A DNA stretch of 41,520 bases, from positions 1 to 41,520 of the IMG/VR virus record IMGVR_UViG_3300042539_000316, one strand, 5' to 3'. The DNA is from a virus. A model generated the notes under the pieces. The model did no database searches. It had not been told where the DNA came from and saw only the letters and a list, made by a program, of their open reading frames with translations. The translations under genes and the position numbers were made by a program. Positions 13,283 to 20,773 of the stretch are shown here, in pieces. Within the stretch, counting starts at the first letter, position 1, and each line of letters starts with the position of its first letter.

Positions 13283-13778
13283 TGAGTAATTCCTCAATCT
13301 TATTCAAATCGTTGGCATCCATTACCAACCGAGTGCCATAACCATAATCATATAGACTATGTTTGGCAAGGAATTCTTCTCGTGTTATCCATCCTTTTAT
13401 ATCGAAATAACTTTCGACATGAGGCAATTGTTTATCACCAAAGAACTGGACGAGAACCGCGATGTCAGATACAAATAGTTCTGACGAATTAAATATCAGT
13501 GTGGCTAAGGAAGAAGTCTTAACCTGTATAGTTTTTCCCAATACAGTAAAGAGGTCGTGTCCGTTATCCCCAGATGGCGAAATCGTTTCGTCCAGTGGAC
13601 ACCCAAGTATGCGAGCACATGCCACTTCACCCAAGCGCCCCATAAGATTAACCGAATACGACGAATTATTCTTATCAAACTTTTTATCCACCACCTGAAA
13701 TTGTTTTTTATTTTCTCTTACCCTGTGGATAAACCGCAAGGCATCCATCGTTTCATCTTCAGTTAGATGAACAATCAT
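13248..13778 (-). CDS. PD-(D/E)XK-like nuclease
   Basis: Encodes 176 residues. GRLGEVACARILG provides a glutamate, and GHDLFTVLGKTIQVKTSS gives the D...QVK pair of a PD-(D/E)XK active site with Q in place of the usual second acidic residue. The family includes phage and restriction-type nucleases. ATG at 13778 overlaps the upstream stop (ATGA); GTG at 13784 is possible. Overlaps whiB by about 35 bases. Confidence 0.72.
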   Translation of the reverse strand: MIVHLTEDETMDALRFIHRVRENKKQFQVVDKKFDKNNSSYSVNLMGRLGEVACARILGCPLDETISPSGDNGHDLFTVLGKTIQVKTSSLATLIFNSSELFVSDIAVLVQFFGDKQLPHVESYFDIKGWITREEFLAKHSLYDYGYGTRLVMDANDLNKIEELLNAITRLNQGVM

Positions 13779-14608
13779 TTCCACTGACCTAACGTTCGTG
13801 CTCTAAACAGTTCAGCGGATGAGTTGTAGAGAATCATCTTGCTAGCTTCAGCTGCAAGCGTGAGATACTCTTCAGCGTTAGGGTCTGCTTTGCCATGGCG
13901 GTTCTTTACTACTGCAATCCGATAGGCATTAGCAGTGCTATCCAGCGCCACAGATAAGACCAGTTCTGGTAGGGCAGCAACCTTGCCCATCAGAGCCTTA
14001 CGTGGCGCTGGGTAGTTTGGCTTAGACATCTTCTCGTTCTCCGACACGTGGTGAAGAACGATGAAGGCAGTTTCATATTCACGAGCCATGTAATGAAAGG
14101 CGGACATAGCGTCGCGTAACGCTGTCCATTCATTGTCGCTGGCTGCAGCGACATTCATAAGGTTATCTACATAGACTGCCGTAGGTGCAGAACCGTGCAG
14201 TTCAATCCAAGCTTCGACTTCTTCCTCGATATCTTGTAACGAGGGAGCTGGGTCGAATGCAAATCGAACATGTCCCGCACCTTCGGCTAAGGCATCCTCT
14301 AATAGAACGCTTGCCTCGGTATCCATTATTCTCTCAACGTCAGATACTTCTCTGTTCATAATGATTGCACCTGCACGAGTTGCTATTGTTCTTGAATCAG
14401 AGTCGGCTGAGATATATAAAGCTGGAACCTTAGAGGCTATTGCATACCACAATGCAAGTAGGGTCTTACCGCCACCAGGCTGTCCTGCTATTAGATGCAG
14501 TTGTGCCTGTCGAAAGGATACTTGATTGGCAGTAAGAAGAGGGAGCACCTCTGGTAATTGCTTACCAGCAGGTGACTCCACACCAACTACTTGCAGTAGT
14601 GAACGCAT
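13775..14608 (-). CDS. DnaB/RecA-fold ATPase, probable replicative helicase
   Basis: Encodes 277 residues. Walker A AGQPGGGKT (41-49) and Walker B VYVDN (D148) lie in a RecA-like core with LHHVSENEK and a C-terminal VVKNRHGKADP strand-loop as in DnaB C-terminal domains. The DnaB N-terminal domain is missing, as in other short phage helicases. With the primase parts it would form the replication machinery. Confidence 0.84.
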   Translation of the reverse strand: MRSLLQVVGVESPAGKQLPEVLPLLTANQVSFRQAQLHLIAGQPGGGKTLLALWYAIASKVPALYISADSDSRTIATRAGAIIMNREVSDVERIMDTEASVLLEDALAEGAGHVRFAFDPAPSLQDIEEEVEAWIELHGSAPTAVYVDNLMNVAAASDNEWTALRDAMSAFHYMAREYETAFIVLHHVSENEKMSKPNYPAPRKALMGKVAALPELVLSVALDSTANAYRIAVVKNRHGKADPNAEEYLTLAAEASKMILYNSSAELFRARTLGQWK

Positions 14609-14610
14609 TG

Positions 14611-15054
14611 TTAGCTTTTAGCCCAGATAGTTTCTGCTTCAGTAGCACCTGGCTGGAACGGCTTCGGTCCCTTGGCTGGGTCAAACCAACCAACGTAAGC
14701 CTTACCTGCCTTTGATATGCCCTTCTTCTTAGCATATTTGCCACGACCATCTGGTAGGTCTGGAGCATCTGGATGTCCATATGTCCACTCGTTGCCGTAT
14801 TTATCTTTTACGACTTCGATTGATTGTGGTGCAGATGTTGGATTTAATCCAGCATCTTGCAGTGCAGTGATTGCTTTGTCCATACTGGATTGACCAGTGC
14901 GACTTAGCAACTGCATTTGCAAGTCACTCGCTGTTGCGATTGCTTGCGATGCGTGTTGGAGATTGGCAATAAACTCAGCGACAGAGTTACCTCGGACGGT
15001 AAACAAATCCTGTCCATTGAGCTTGCCAGTATATGAGAACGTAGATTCAGTCAT
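14611..15054 (-). CDS. Hypothetical replication-block protein
   Basis: Encodes 147 residues. The N-terminus (FSYTGKLNGQDLFTVRG) is strand-rich; the C-terminus is basic with a GKAYVGWFDP motif and the sequence ends in an acidic helix. It lies between the helicase and Cas4-like nuclease genes, a usual place for a single-strand-binding or recombination partner, but no OB-fold signature is clear. AAGGAAAG lies upstream. Confidence 0.7.
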   Translation of the reverse strand: MTESTFSYTGKLNGQDLFTVRGNSVAEFIANLQHASQAIATASDLQMQLLSRTGQSSMDKAITALQDAGLNPTSAPQSIEVVKDKYGNEWTYGHPDAPDLPDGRGKYAKKKGISKAGKAYVGWFDPAKGPKPFQPGATEAETIWAKS

Positions 15055-15720
15055 CTACTTTCCTTTCTTTCCCCTTGTAGGTATTTGTAGAGGGAAATCT
15101 TTTGAGCCCATGGCTGGGCATTTCTCTTGGAATGAACACATCTTACAGTTTTCTCCAACCGATGGTGGGAACCACCCTTGTAAAACCGAATGATTCATTG
15201 AGCTAAATACGTAATCAAAATAATCCATACTCAAATGTGATAGGTCGAATAGGTCATCAAGCTTGCCTTGCCTAGTCATAAAGAAGGCTCCCCACTTGGG
15301 GCGAATCCCAAACATACGCTCGATACCACTGGCATACAAACCAGCCTGAATCATACCGAACGGTGTCCTAGCACCTGTCTTGAAATCTACGATAACCAAG
15401 TCTTCCCCTACTTGATATATCACATCAATGACGAAGCGTACAGGTGTGCCTCCGAAAAACACACTTGCATCCCATTCAATGCCAGGACGACCGTCAGGCA
15501 GCGTAGCAATTTGCCAACCAGATTGTGCATACCAAGACTGGTATGACTCAACCTGCTTGAGTCCATCGCTTTGCCAGAACGCTAGGTCTTCCCCGTCTGG
15601 ACGAGCTATGGTCTTGCGACCGCTAGTCTTCCATTCTCCACTGGGAATCCCCGATTGTTCTTCGGCAACTCTAACAGATTCATTAAATATCTCAAGCCAC
15701 TTCTCAGTTAAACTCATCAT
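15055..15720 (-). CDS. Cas4/RecB-like nuclease, C-terminal catalytic part (split gene)
   Basis: Encodes 221 residues. E82, D99 (FVIDV), D112 and K114 (VDFKTG) and Q126 form the RecB/Cas4-type nuclease site; C192, C195 and C201 are three of the four Cys of the usual [4Fe-4S] cluster. The fourth Cys and the GxxxH motif are in a different gene at 15900-16094. Exonucleases of this kind make single-stranded ends for recombination. Start may be 15717, which has better spacing from AAGGA. Confidence 0.84.
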   Translation of the reverse strand: MMSLTEKWLEIFNESVRVAEEQSGIPSGEWKTSGRKTIARPDGEDLAFWQSDGLKQVESYQSWYAQSGWQIATLPDGRPGIEWDASVFFGGTPVRFVIDVIYQVGEDLVIVDFKTGARTPFGMIQAGLYASGIERMFGIRPKWGAFFMTRQGKLDDLFDLSHLSMDYFDYVFSSMNHSVLQGWFPPSVGENCKMCSFQEKCPAMGSKDFPLQIPTRGKKGK

Positions 15721-15934
15721 TATCCTTCGGAGTATAGTCGGGGTTATCCACAGGTGTGGGTGTTGTCATTGGGGAACCACACATAGCGCAGAAAGAATCA
15801 GTAAACCACATGACCAATTCATAGTCAGAGAATACTGCTCGAACAATTTGTATGTTGGAGCCACAGTTAATACATTCATTACTGGGGATACCTCGCTGGT
15901 CAATTAAGTTTTTGTTGTTCTCTATAGAGCTCAC
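15704..15934 (-). CDS. Zinc-ribbon protein between two nuclease halves
   Basis: Encodes 76 residues. CINC and CAMC are spaced by about 27 residues, a typical zinc ribbon, followed by an acidic, proline-rich tail (PVDNPDYTPKDNDEF). The GTG start lies inside the end of the upstream gene with no good ribosome site, so translation probably depends on coupling. The stop overlaps the start of the catalytic half. It may bridge the two halves. Confidence 0.65.
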   Translation of the reverse strand: MSSIENNKNLIDQRGIPSNECINCGSNIQIVRAVFSDYELVMWFTDSFCAMCGSPMTTPTPVDNPDYTPKDNDEFN

Positions 15935-16094
15935 GGTTTAACCACTCCAGCATTGAGTGGACTGCTGAGCCAGCAGCAAGGTACACTGCAGGTTTCTCAG
16001 GGACCATCGCAACTTTGCTTAGGTAGTATTTCTGAGGACAGGATTGCCAAGTAGATAGCTGACTATAAGACCTATGTGGAGGAAGTTTATCCAT
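15900..16094 (-). CDS. Cas4/RecB-like nuclease, N-terminal part (split gene)
   Basis: Encodes 64 residues. SYSQLSTWQSCPQKYYL (9-25) supplies the first Fe-S cysteine (C19), and AGSAVHSMLEW (41-51) gives the GxxxH motif, the standard N-terminal signatures of Cas4/RecB-like nucleases. The chain ends soon after. ATG at 16094 is preferred, since a longer frame would read through promoter-like DNA. It is the first gene of the leftward replication block. Confidence 0.82.
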   Translation of the reverse strand: MDKLPPHRSYSQLSTWQSCPQKYYLSKVAMVPEKPAVYLAAGSAVHSMLEWLNRELYREQQKLN

Positions 16095-16125
16095 ACCAGG
16101 TATAATAATATATATCACCGACTTT
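16095..16125 (-). promoter_or_regulatory. Candidate promoter, possibly leaderless, for the replication block
   Basis: Read leftward, an AT-rich run GATATATATTATTATACC lies directly before the ATG. A -10 such as TATTAT or TTATAC would place the start of transcription at or within a few bases of the start codon. Leaderless transcripts are common in Actinobacteria, and no Shine-Dalgarno is seen. No good -35 is visible. Confidence 0.5.
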
Positions 16126-16167
16126 CTTAGGTAGCGACACGCATTGTTTTTAACCAATGATGTGATA

Positions 16168-16188
16168 GGGTTGGGGGTGGTGGGAGGG
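16168..16188 (+). other. G-quadruplex-forming sequence
   Basis: GGG-TT-GGGGG-TGGT-GGG-A-GGG fits the four-tract G-quadruplex pattern with short loops. It lies between the start of the replication block and the rightward 45-codon gene. Formation was not tested. Confidence 0.5.
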
Positions 16189-16191
16189 AAA

Positions 16192-16210
16192 GGCTCGCTC
16201 AAGGCGAGCC
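16192..16210. other. 7-bp hairpin upstream of a short gene
   Basis: GGCTCGC, loop TCAAG, GCGAGCC. It ends 11 bases before the ATG at 16222 and has no T-run. It may limit access to that start or belong to the divergent regulatory region. Confidence 0.4.
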
Positions 16211-16221
16211 GTGAAAAGAAT

Positions 16222-16359
16222 ATGGATAAAGAAATAGAAAAGTTTATTCAGAAGATTGAAGATGCAAAGATTCCAGTTAAGGATGAGTGGTCTGAAGGTC
16301 TTAATATGGGATTGGATTGGGCAATAAGAATACTTAGGAAAGATAAATCTGCTTATTAA
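16222..16359 (+). CDS. Isolated short hypothetical protein
   Basis: Encodes 45 residues, helical and charged (MDKEIEKFIQKIEDAK at the start). It is the only rightward gene outside the early block and lies between the two leftward blocks, before a terminator. The ribosome site (GAAAAGA) is weak. Codon choice is AT-rich compared with neighbours. It may be a small regulator or a recent insertion. Confidence 0.5.
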   Translation: MDKEIEKFIQKIEDAKIPVKDEWSEGLNMGLDWAIRILRKDKSAY

Positions 16360-16370
16360 AACAAAAAGAA

Positions 16371-16393
16371 GGGGGAACCATTGTGGTTCCCCC
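16371..16393. terminator. Terminator at the end of the late block
   Basis: GGGGGAACCA, loop TTG, TGGTTCCCCC is a 10-bp perfect stem. Read leftward it is followed by TTCTTTTTGTTTT, a good termination signal for the late transcript; rightward the tail is TATCTCTTT, which could also end the 45-codon gene. Confidence 0.85.
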
Positions 16394-16408
16394 TATCTCT
16401 TTGGCTCC

Positions 16409-16627
16409 CTACCATTCAGGTGGAGCTACTGCGAGCGCATCTAGCGTGGCTAAATTGATGCACCCGACTGCTGGGATGGAAAGCTTATGTTGCAATCCCT
16501 TAAGCACTTCAGCAAGGGAAGCATCTAGCACATCATCTCCAGCGATATTAAGCGCCACCCTAACTGCTTCTACTAAGGGGTGGCGTTCTCCTGGTGATAC
16601 CAGGGATATTAGTTTGTTTTGTTCCAC
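16409..16627 (-). CDS. Small protein with possible peptidoglycan-binding motif
   Basis: Encodes 72 residues, the last late gene. The segment LKGLQHKLSIPAVGCINLATLDAL resembles the helical peptidoglycan-binding repeat that carries an L..LQ...L and G...T...L pattern. This would fit a virion or lysis accessory, but the match is weak. GTG start overlaps the upstream stop (TAGTG). Confidence 0.62.
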   Translation of the reverse strand: MEQNKLISLVSPGERHPLVEAVRVALNIAGDDVLDASLAEVLKGLQHKLSIPAVGCINLATLDALAVAPPEW

Positions 16628-18540
16628 TATTGAATTGGAACTTCTGTATCAATAGTCTGTAATTGAACCGTAACTATTCCACCGAATCCTGCTGCGAATG
16701 AGGGTGGAGAAGTTTGCTCAAATTGGATAGCACGGATTGTACAGACTCGTTCTTCTCCCGAAGAAAAGTCTTGGAATAGTACCGCGCCTCCATTTTGTTC
16801 AATGCGTTCCAGATAGTTAATGCGTTCCCATGGCGCGGATACTCTTGTAACTCCATTGGAATCGCGCTCCTCTTCATAACATAGTAATGGGATGGTAAGT
16901 GTACGAGAACGAAGTGGTGCTGGTAAAGCACGACACTGCCATTCTTCTACAGTCGGACCAACTGTTGCACTGCTTGTGCTACGAGTTAAGGTCAATGTAA
17001 TTTCAAAGTGGTCTGCTGGCTGTAAGCTTGCAGATAATTGGAAGTCGGTTGAACCACCTAGTGGGATAGATTCAATTCCTGAAGAAGTACCATCTTGGTC
17101 AGAAACAGAGAAACCAACAGTTCCTCCATTGCCATCTGTTCTTATTGCAAGAGATACTGGTTGTTTATCTTCAGCAGTACCCCAACGAATCCAGCCAGAG
17201 CTGATGGTTCCAGATGTACAAAGTTCAGTCGCATGCTCAACCCATACGCCAGATGCACCAACCATAAACTTACGTGCGGTAATCCCAATAAAGCAAACGC
17301 CTATTACATCAGAGGAATCGGTAGCTAAGTCGGCAGCATAGGCATATCCGTTATCTATCGGTTGACCTAAGTCAACACGCCACAATCCTTTAACTGTATT
17401 GATGGCATAGTTACGAGTTGCGTATATATATCTATTATTAAATGCAATGTCCCTGACATCGCCAACAACATTGAGTGGTCCATAAGTAAAACTTAATCCG
17501 TCAGTGCTTTGTTCTCCAACACGGAGTCCAGCAGTAGTAGCCATAACTACGTACTCGTTTAGGTATGTACGAATCTGGTGCAGGGTTTCACCACGAGGTA
17601 GCTCAGCAATAACAATTGGGTCTTTGATTGCAGCAAGTGGTGATGTTTCATCGATAGCAAATGACAAGACACGGCTGATAGCGCCAAGTGTATAGCCAAC
17701 TATGATGGCACTGTTTAGTTCACCAACTGATTCCCATACCAAGTTAGAATCTTTGAATGTGTATCGCTCTTCTGTATTACCTATAGTTGTTGGGGTAGAA
17801 GATGGAAACCTAGATAGTTCATAGACTACGCATTGCGTAGTATCTTCTTTGACTCCGATAACAATACGGTCTTTAACAAAGCCAATAGCCTGGACAGTAA
17901 ATGTAGTAACGCCGTTTGGTTTAGACCAAAGCTTGGTTACAGCTAGTGAAGTGCTTACTGAATAGATACCATCACTAGCACCAACAATAGCGCTATTACC
18001 ATCTGATGATATAACTTGAGCTGTTACTGAAGTTGCAAGAGATGTTGATGTACTGGCATTAGTAGAACCATTGTAATAAAAAACATTACCGCTTTGAATA
18101 TAAAATGCGCCATTGTTTGTTGTGGCAGGCTTAGCGGTTATAGCAGTAGTTGATACATGTGTGGTTCTAGGTAGAAGCTTTAGTTCGCCAAGGTTCCATA
18201 CATCTATATTGTTTGATTCATAGAATCTATATTGGTCGGATGAGTCAGCGTCGTAGTAACGTTCACCAGCACCATGATGCCAGGATGTAGCAGACCTAAT
18301 CCACCAGTTAGATAAAGAGTTCTCACCAGCGGATGTACCTTGGTCGATACGCTCTTTCTGATAAGTCGTAGTGATACGACTTATACGGTTCTGGTCAGAT
18401 GCACCAGATAACCATGGCGTGTTACCAATTGCATAGCTTGCTGCAAAATCCTCTCGCTTGTATTTAACAAGCGCTGTTGGGATTGCTTGGCTAAGAATAA
18501 TCGGTAGGTCGCCAACAAGGTCCTTGTTGCTAGTTGCCAC
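16627..18540 (-). CDS. Large tail protein, possible beta-propeller
   Basis: Encodes 637 residues, almost entirely strand-like, with repeated hydrophobic strands and tight turns (for example ITRISG-, AIVGASDGIYS and IRTYLNEYVVMATTAG segments) suggesting beta-propeller or similar repeats through about residue 430, then a C-terminal domain with a YEERDSNG motif. Its size and place after the endolysin suggest a tail hub, knob or spike. GTG start with AGAGGT upstream. Function inferred from position. Confidence 0.72.
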   Translation of the reverse strand: MATSNKDLVGDLPIILSQAIPTALVKYKREDFAASYAIGNTPWLSGASDQNRISRITTTYQKERIDQGTSAGENSLSNWWIRSATSWHHGAGERYYDADSSDQYRFYESNNIDVWNLGELKLLPRTTHVSTTAITAKPATTNNGAFYIQSGNVFYYNGSTNASTSTSLATSVTAQVISSDGNSAIVGASDGIYSVSTSLAVTKLWSKPNGVTTFTVQAIGFVKDRIVIGVKEDTTQCVVYELSRFPSSTPTTIGNTEERYTFKDSNLVWESVGELNSAIIVGYTLGAISRVLSFAIDETSPLAAIKDPIVIAELPRGETLHQIRTYLNEYVVMATTAGLRVGEQSTDGLSFTYGPLNVVGDVRDIAFNNRYIYATRNYAINTVKGLWRVDLGQPIDNGYAYAADLATDSSDVIGVCFIGITARKFMVGASGVWVEHATELCTSGTISSGWIRWGTAEDKQPVSLAIRTDGNGGTVGFSVSDQDGTSSGIESIPLGGSTDFQLSASLQPADHFEITLTLTRSTSSATVGPTVEEWQCRALPAPLRSRTLTIPLLCYEEERDSNGVTRVSAPWERINYLERIEQNGGAVLFQDFSSGEERVCTIRAIQFEQTSPPSFAAGFGGIVTVQLQTIDTEVPIQ

Positions 18541-18549
18541 GATTTACCT

Positions 18550-19065
18550 CTACTTCTTATTAGTTGGACATTCTGGACAGCAGCAGTGATGATGTGGTTT
18601 AATTACAATTGCTGGTTTTTTTGATGGTAGTACGGCAACAGCAGCTTTAATACGATTGGTTAACTTAGGTTCGTTTAACCACCAGAACCAAGGGCTGGTG
18701 TCATTACCTTGACCATCATTGATAGAAATATGCAGGTGCTTGGTATGCGGGTTTGAACCAGTATATTTTCTGTTGCCTTGCTTAGCATATTGCTTAGACC
18801 AAATCTTCTTATCGAAGATTAGATACTTAACTCGTGCATCTTCTTTTAGTTTCTCAAAGATAACAGCACAGTCAATACCATTAGCTGGGTCATGAGTAAG
18901 GTCTACTGCTAGCCCAGTATTGTGGTCCGAAGTCGGACTCGCCTTGAGATGAGCAGCACTGGGCAGAAGCCCATCGCTTGCCTTCTTGCGTTTCGGTGCT
19001 AACGCCGTCGCTTGACGGAGAACAGCAACGGCAGCAGGTGTGGCTTTCTTGGTTACAGGTTTCAT
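18550..19065 (-). CDS. Endolysin, M15/VanY-type peptidase
   Basis: Encodes 171 residues. SDHNTGLAVDLTHD provides H48 and D55, and NPHTKHLHIS provides H112, the zinc ligands of D-Ala-D-Ala peptidase-like endolysins that cut peptidoglycan cross-links. The C-terminus is unusual: HHHCCCPECP (about 158-167), which could bind metal or a cell-wall partner. There is no signal peptide, so export depends on the holin-like genes just upstream. Confidence 0.84.
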   Translation of the reverse strand: MKPVTKKATPAAVAVLRQATALAPKRKKASDGLLPSAAHLKASPTSDHNTGLAVDLTHDPANGIDCAVIFEKLKEDARVKYLIFDKKIWSKQYAKQGNRKYTGSNPHTKHLHISINDGQGNDTSPWFWWLNEPKLTNRIKAAVAVLPSKKPAIVIKPHHHCCCPECPTNKK

Positions 19066-19070
19066 TCATT

Positions 19071-19265
19071 TCACTTTCCTGCTATTAGGGTAAATAGTTC
19101 GTCGACTCTGCGTTCTAATCTATCCAATGAGTCACGCATACTTGTACCAGAATTCGGCTTAAGTTCAGTAAGGTAGTGCTTGACCAACCAACGAACTGAG
19201 CCAGCAAAGCTGGCGACTATTGTGGTAACCGCTACTGCGATACCAGCCCATTCGTTGGTGCTCAT
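19071..19265 (-). CDS. Holin-like single-span membrane protein
   Basis: Encodes 64 residues. One membrane segment (WAGIAVAVTTIVASFAGSVRWLV, in two parts of the first 28 residues) is followed by a charged coiled-coil-like tail (DSLDRLERRVDELFTL). Such a second small membrane protein commonly sits between holin and endolysin in actinophages and may be a holin, antiholin or spanin-like helper. TAATG coupling to the upstream gene. Confidence 0.72.
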   Translation of the reverse strand: MSTNEWAGIAVAVTTIVASFAGSVRWLVKHYLTELKPNSGTSMRDSLDRLERRVDELFTLIAGK

Positions 19266-19474
19266 TACTCTGTTTTACCGAACGCTGAATCTGATGTATC
19301 TAAAGCACGGAGCAAGACGGGCAGCACTGCCACCACTCCTGCCGTGAAGATAGCCTTGGCTCCCGCTGCGTCAAGAGTGAAGATATCCCCACCAGTAGCA
19401 GTAAAGGCAGCAAGGCAAGCACCAATAAAATGACGCACGTAGCTTTTAATAGCCGATACGGTTTTTTCATTCAT
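19265..19474 (-). CDS. Holin, r1t-like
   Basis: Encodes 69 residues with two membrane segments (about 16-27 and 40-57, FIGACLAAFTAT and AIFTAGVVAVLPVLL) separated by GDIFTLD, and a short charged C-terminus ending SDSAFGKTE. The pattern matches r1t-type holins that permeabilise the membrane at lysis. AAGGAGAA is upstream. It is directly coupled to the second membrane protein and the endolysin. Confidence 0.8.
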   Translation of the reverse strand: MNEKTVSAIKSYVRHFIGACLAAFTATGGDIFTLDAAGAKAIFTAGVVAVLPVLLRALDTSDSAFGKTE

Positions 19475-19484
19475 TTGTTTCTCC

Positions 19485-19829
19485 TTAGTTTTCTGTTGGT
19501 AGTTCTAGTTCATCCCAAGATAGTGTTTCTTCATTCCAACTCCAAAATCCTTCTTCGGGTTTAGGAGTGGGAGGTTGCCAGTCGTGGTTAGCATCAAGGC
19601 TCCACGATGGATATGGTTGCGGTGCAACAAATACATCTGCTATAGGGTCATAAGTATAACCTACGCCTGCATACTGTTTGCGAAAGTTGTTATTGTATGA
19701 AGTCTGTACCCAAGTGCCACCTAAGCCTAAATCATTGGCTAAGAAATCTGCGCCTCTGTGTTCTAAATTGTTGTGAACAACCAAAACTTCGGCGACTAAA
19801 TTATTTTCTATTCTTGCAAAGTGTGCCAT
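19485..19829 (-). CDS. Virion-associated protein of an aquatic-phage family
   Basis: Encodes 114 residues. The start MAHFARIENNLVAEVLVV, followed by TWVQTSYNN, RKQYAGVGYTYD and PYPSWSLD, is like short proteins often found near tail genes of cyanophages and other aquatic phages. Role unknown, likely tail-associated. ATG at 19829 overlaps the upstream stop (TAATG). Confidence 0.76.
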   Translation of the reverse strand: MAHFARIENNLVAEVLVVHNNLEHRGADFLANDLGLGGTWVQTSYNNNFRKQYAGVGYTYDPIADVFVAPQPYPSWSLDANHDWQPPTPKPEEGFWSWNEETLSWDELELPTEN

Positions 19830-20773
19830 TAGATTGTTATGCTCCCGCTTCCTGTCCACTTATAATAACTATAACCGCCAGTTTCTACTCTTGTTGGTGA
19901 ACCAGTTGTTGAAGTTGCAGTAAAACTACCTTTAACTCTAAGGATAACTAATCCAGAACCGCCTGAGTTTCCAGAACTGTTATTCTGTGTTCCACCACCT
20001 CCACCACCGCCTGTGTTAGCAGTACCTGCGCTTCCAGCACCTTGAGAACCTTTACCAGTTCCTCCACCACCAGAACCGCCTGGGGCTCCTCCAGTGCTTC
20101 TTCCAGAGGTATCGCCTCCGCCACCGCCACCACCTGCAATAAATCTAGTTCCGCTTACATCTACACCACTTGTTGTGGCAGTAAGAAAAGTAGAAGAAAA
20201 CTCGCTGCTGCCAGTTCCACCAGTTCCACCATTTGTTCCGCCAGTTAACGAAGTTCCATCAAGTCCATCAGCAGTTGCGCCTCCACCACCACCGCCACCA
20301 AAGCCAAGGTTTCCTCCATCAAATCCTTCTCTTGGAGAAAAACCACCTTCATTACCTGCTGCTCCATCAAAAAATCCATTAATATAAGAACCACCACCGC
20401 CAGAACCGCCAGTACCAGGAGCAGAAGGGTCTGTTGGTACATTGCCTGCTCCCCTTCCGCCACCAGTAGATGTTATGGTACTAATACCAGTTCCACTAAC
20501 TGATGAGTTTGTTCCTTTGGTAGTTCCACCACCACCACCACCAATAGTAATCGTGTATGTAGCGCCTGATGTTAATGTTTGAACTGAAACAACTCTGTAA
20601 CCTCCAGCACCGCCACCACCACCGCCACCGCCGTTGTTTCCACCGCCTCCACCACCACCTGCAACTACCATAAAAAAGTTATTAAGTTCAAAAGCGGGAT
20701 TATTTGCTAGCATACTCCCATAATTAGTTCTGCCTTTTATACTACTGGCAGATAATTTATATACAGGTGTCAC
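19829..20773 (-). CDS. Glycine-rich tail fibre / adhesin
   Basis: Encodes 314 residues. From about residue 40 to 280 the chain is dominated by glycine runs (GGGGGGG repeatedly) interspersed with short strands, as in polyglycine-rich receptor-binding tips of phage fibres. The ends are ordinary (start MTPVYKLSASSIKGR). It probably contacts the host surface. DNA here is strongly CCA/CCG-repetitive, which favours slippage and length change. Confidence 0.78.
   Translation of the reverse strand: MTPVYKLSASSIKGRTNYGSMLANNPAFELNNFFMVVAGGGGGGGNNGGGGGGGGAGGYRVVSVQTLTSGATYTITIGGGGGGTTKGTNSSVSGTGISTITSTGGGRGAGNVPTDPSAPGTGGSGGGGSYINGFFDGAAGNEGGFSPREGFDGGNLGFGGGGGGGATADGLDGTSLTGGTNGGTGGTGSSEFSSTFLTATTSGVDVSGTRFIAGGGGGGGDTSGRSTGGAPGGSGGGGTGKGSQGAGSAGTANTGGGGGGGTQNNSSGNSGGSGLVILRVKGSFTATSTTGSPTRVETGGYSYYKWTGSGSITI

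Noticed and set aside
15055-15720. CRISPR-associated Cas4
   Set aside because: No other cas gene or array; phages often carry Cas4/RecB-like exonucleases for recombination.
20094-20387. Rightward proline-rich frame opposite the glycine-rich fibre
   Set aside because: Complement of glycine codons gives proline; no ribosome site; shadow of the real gene.
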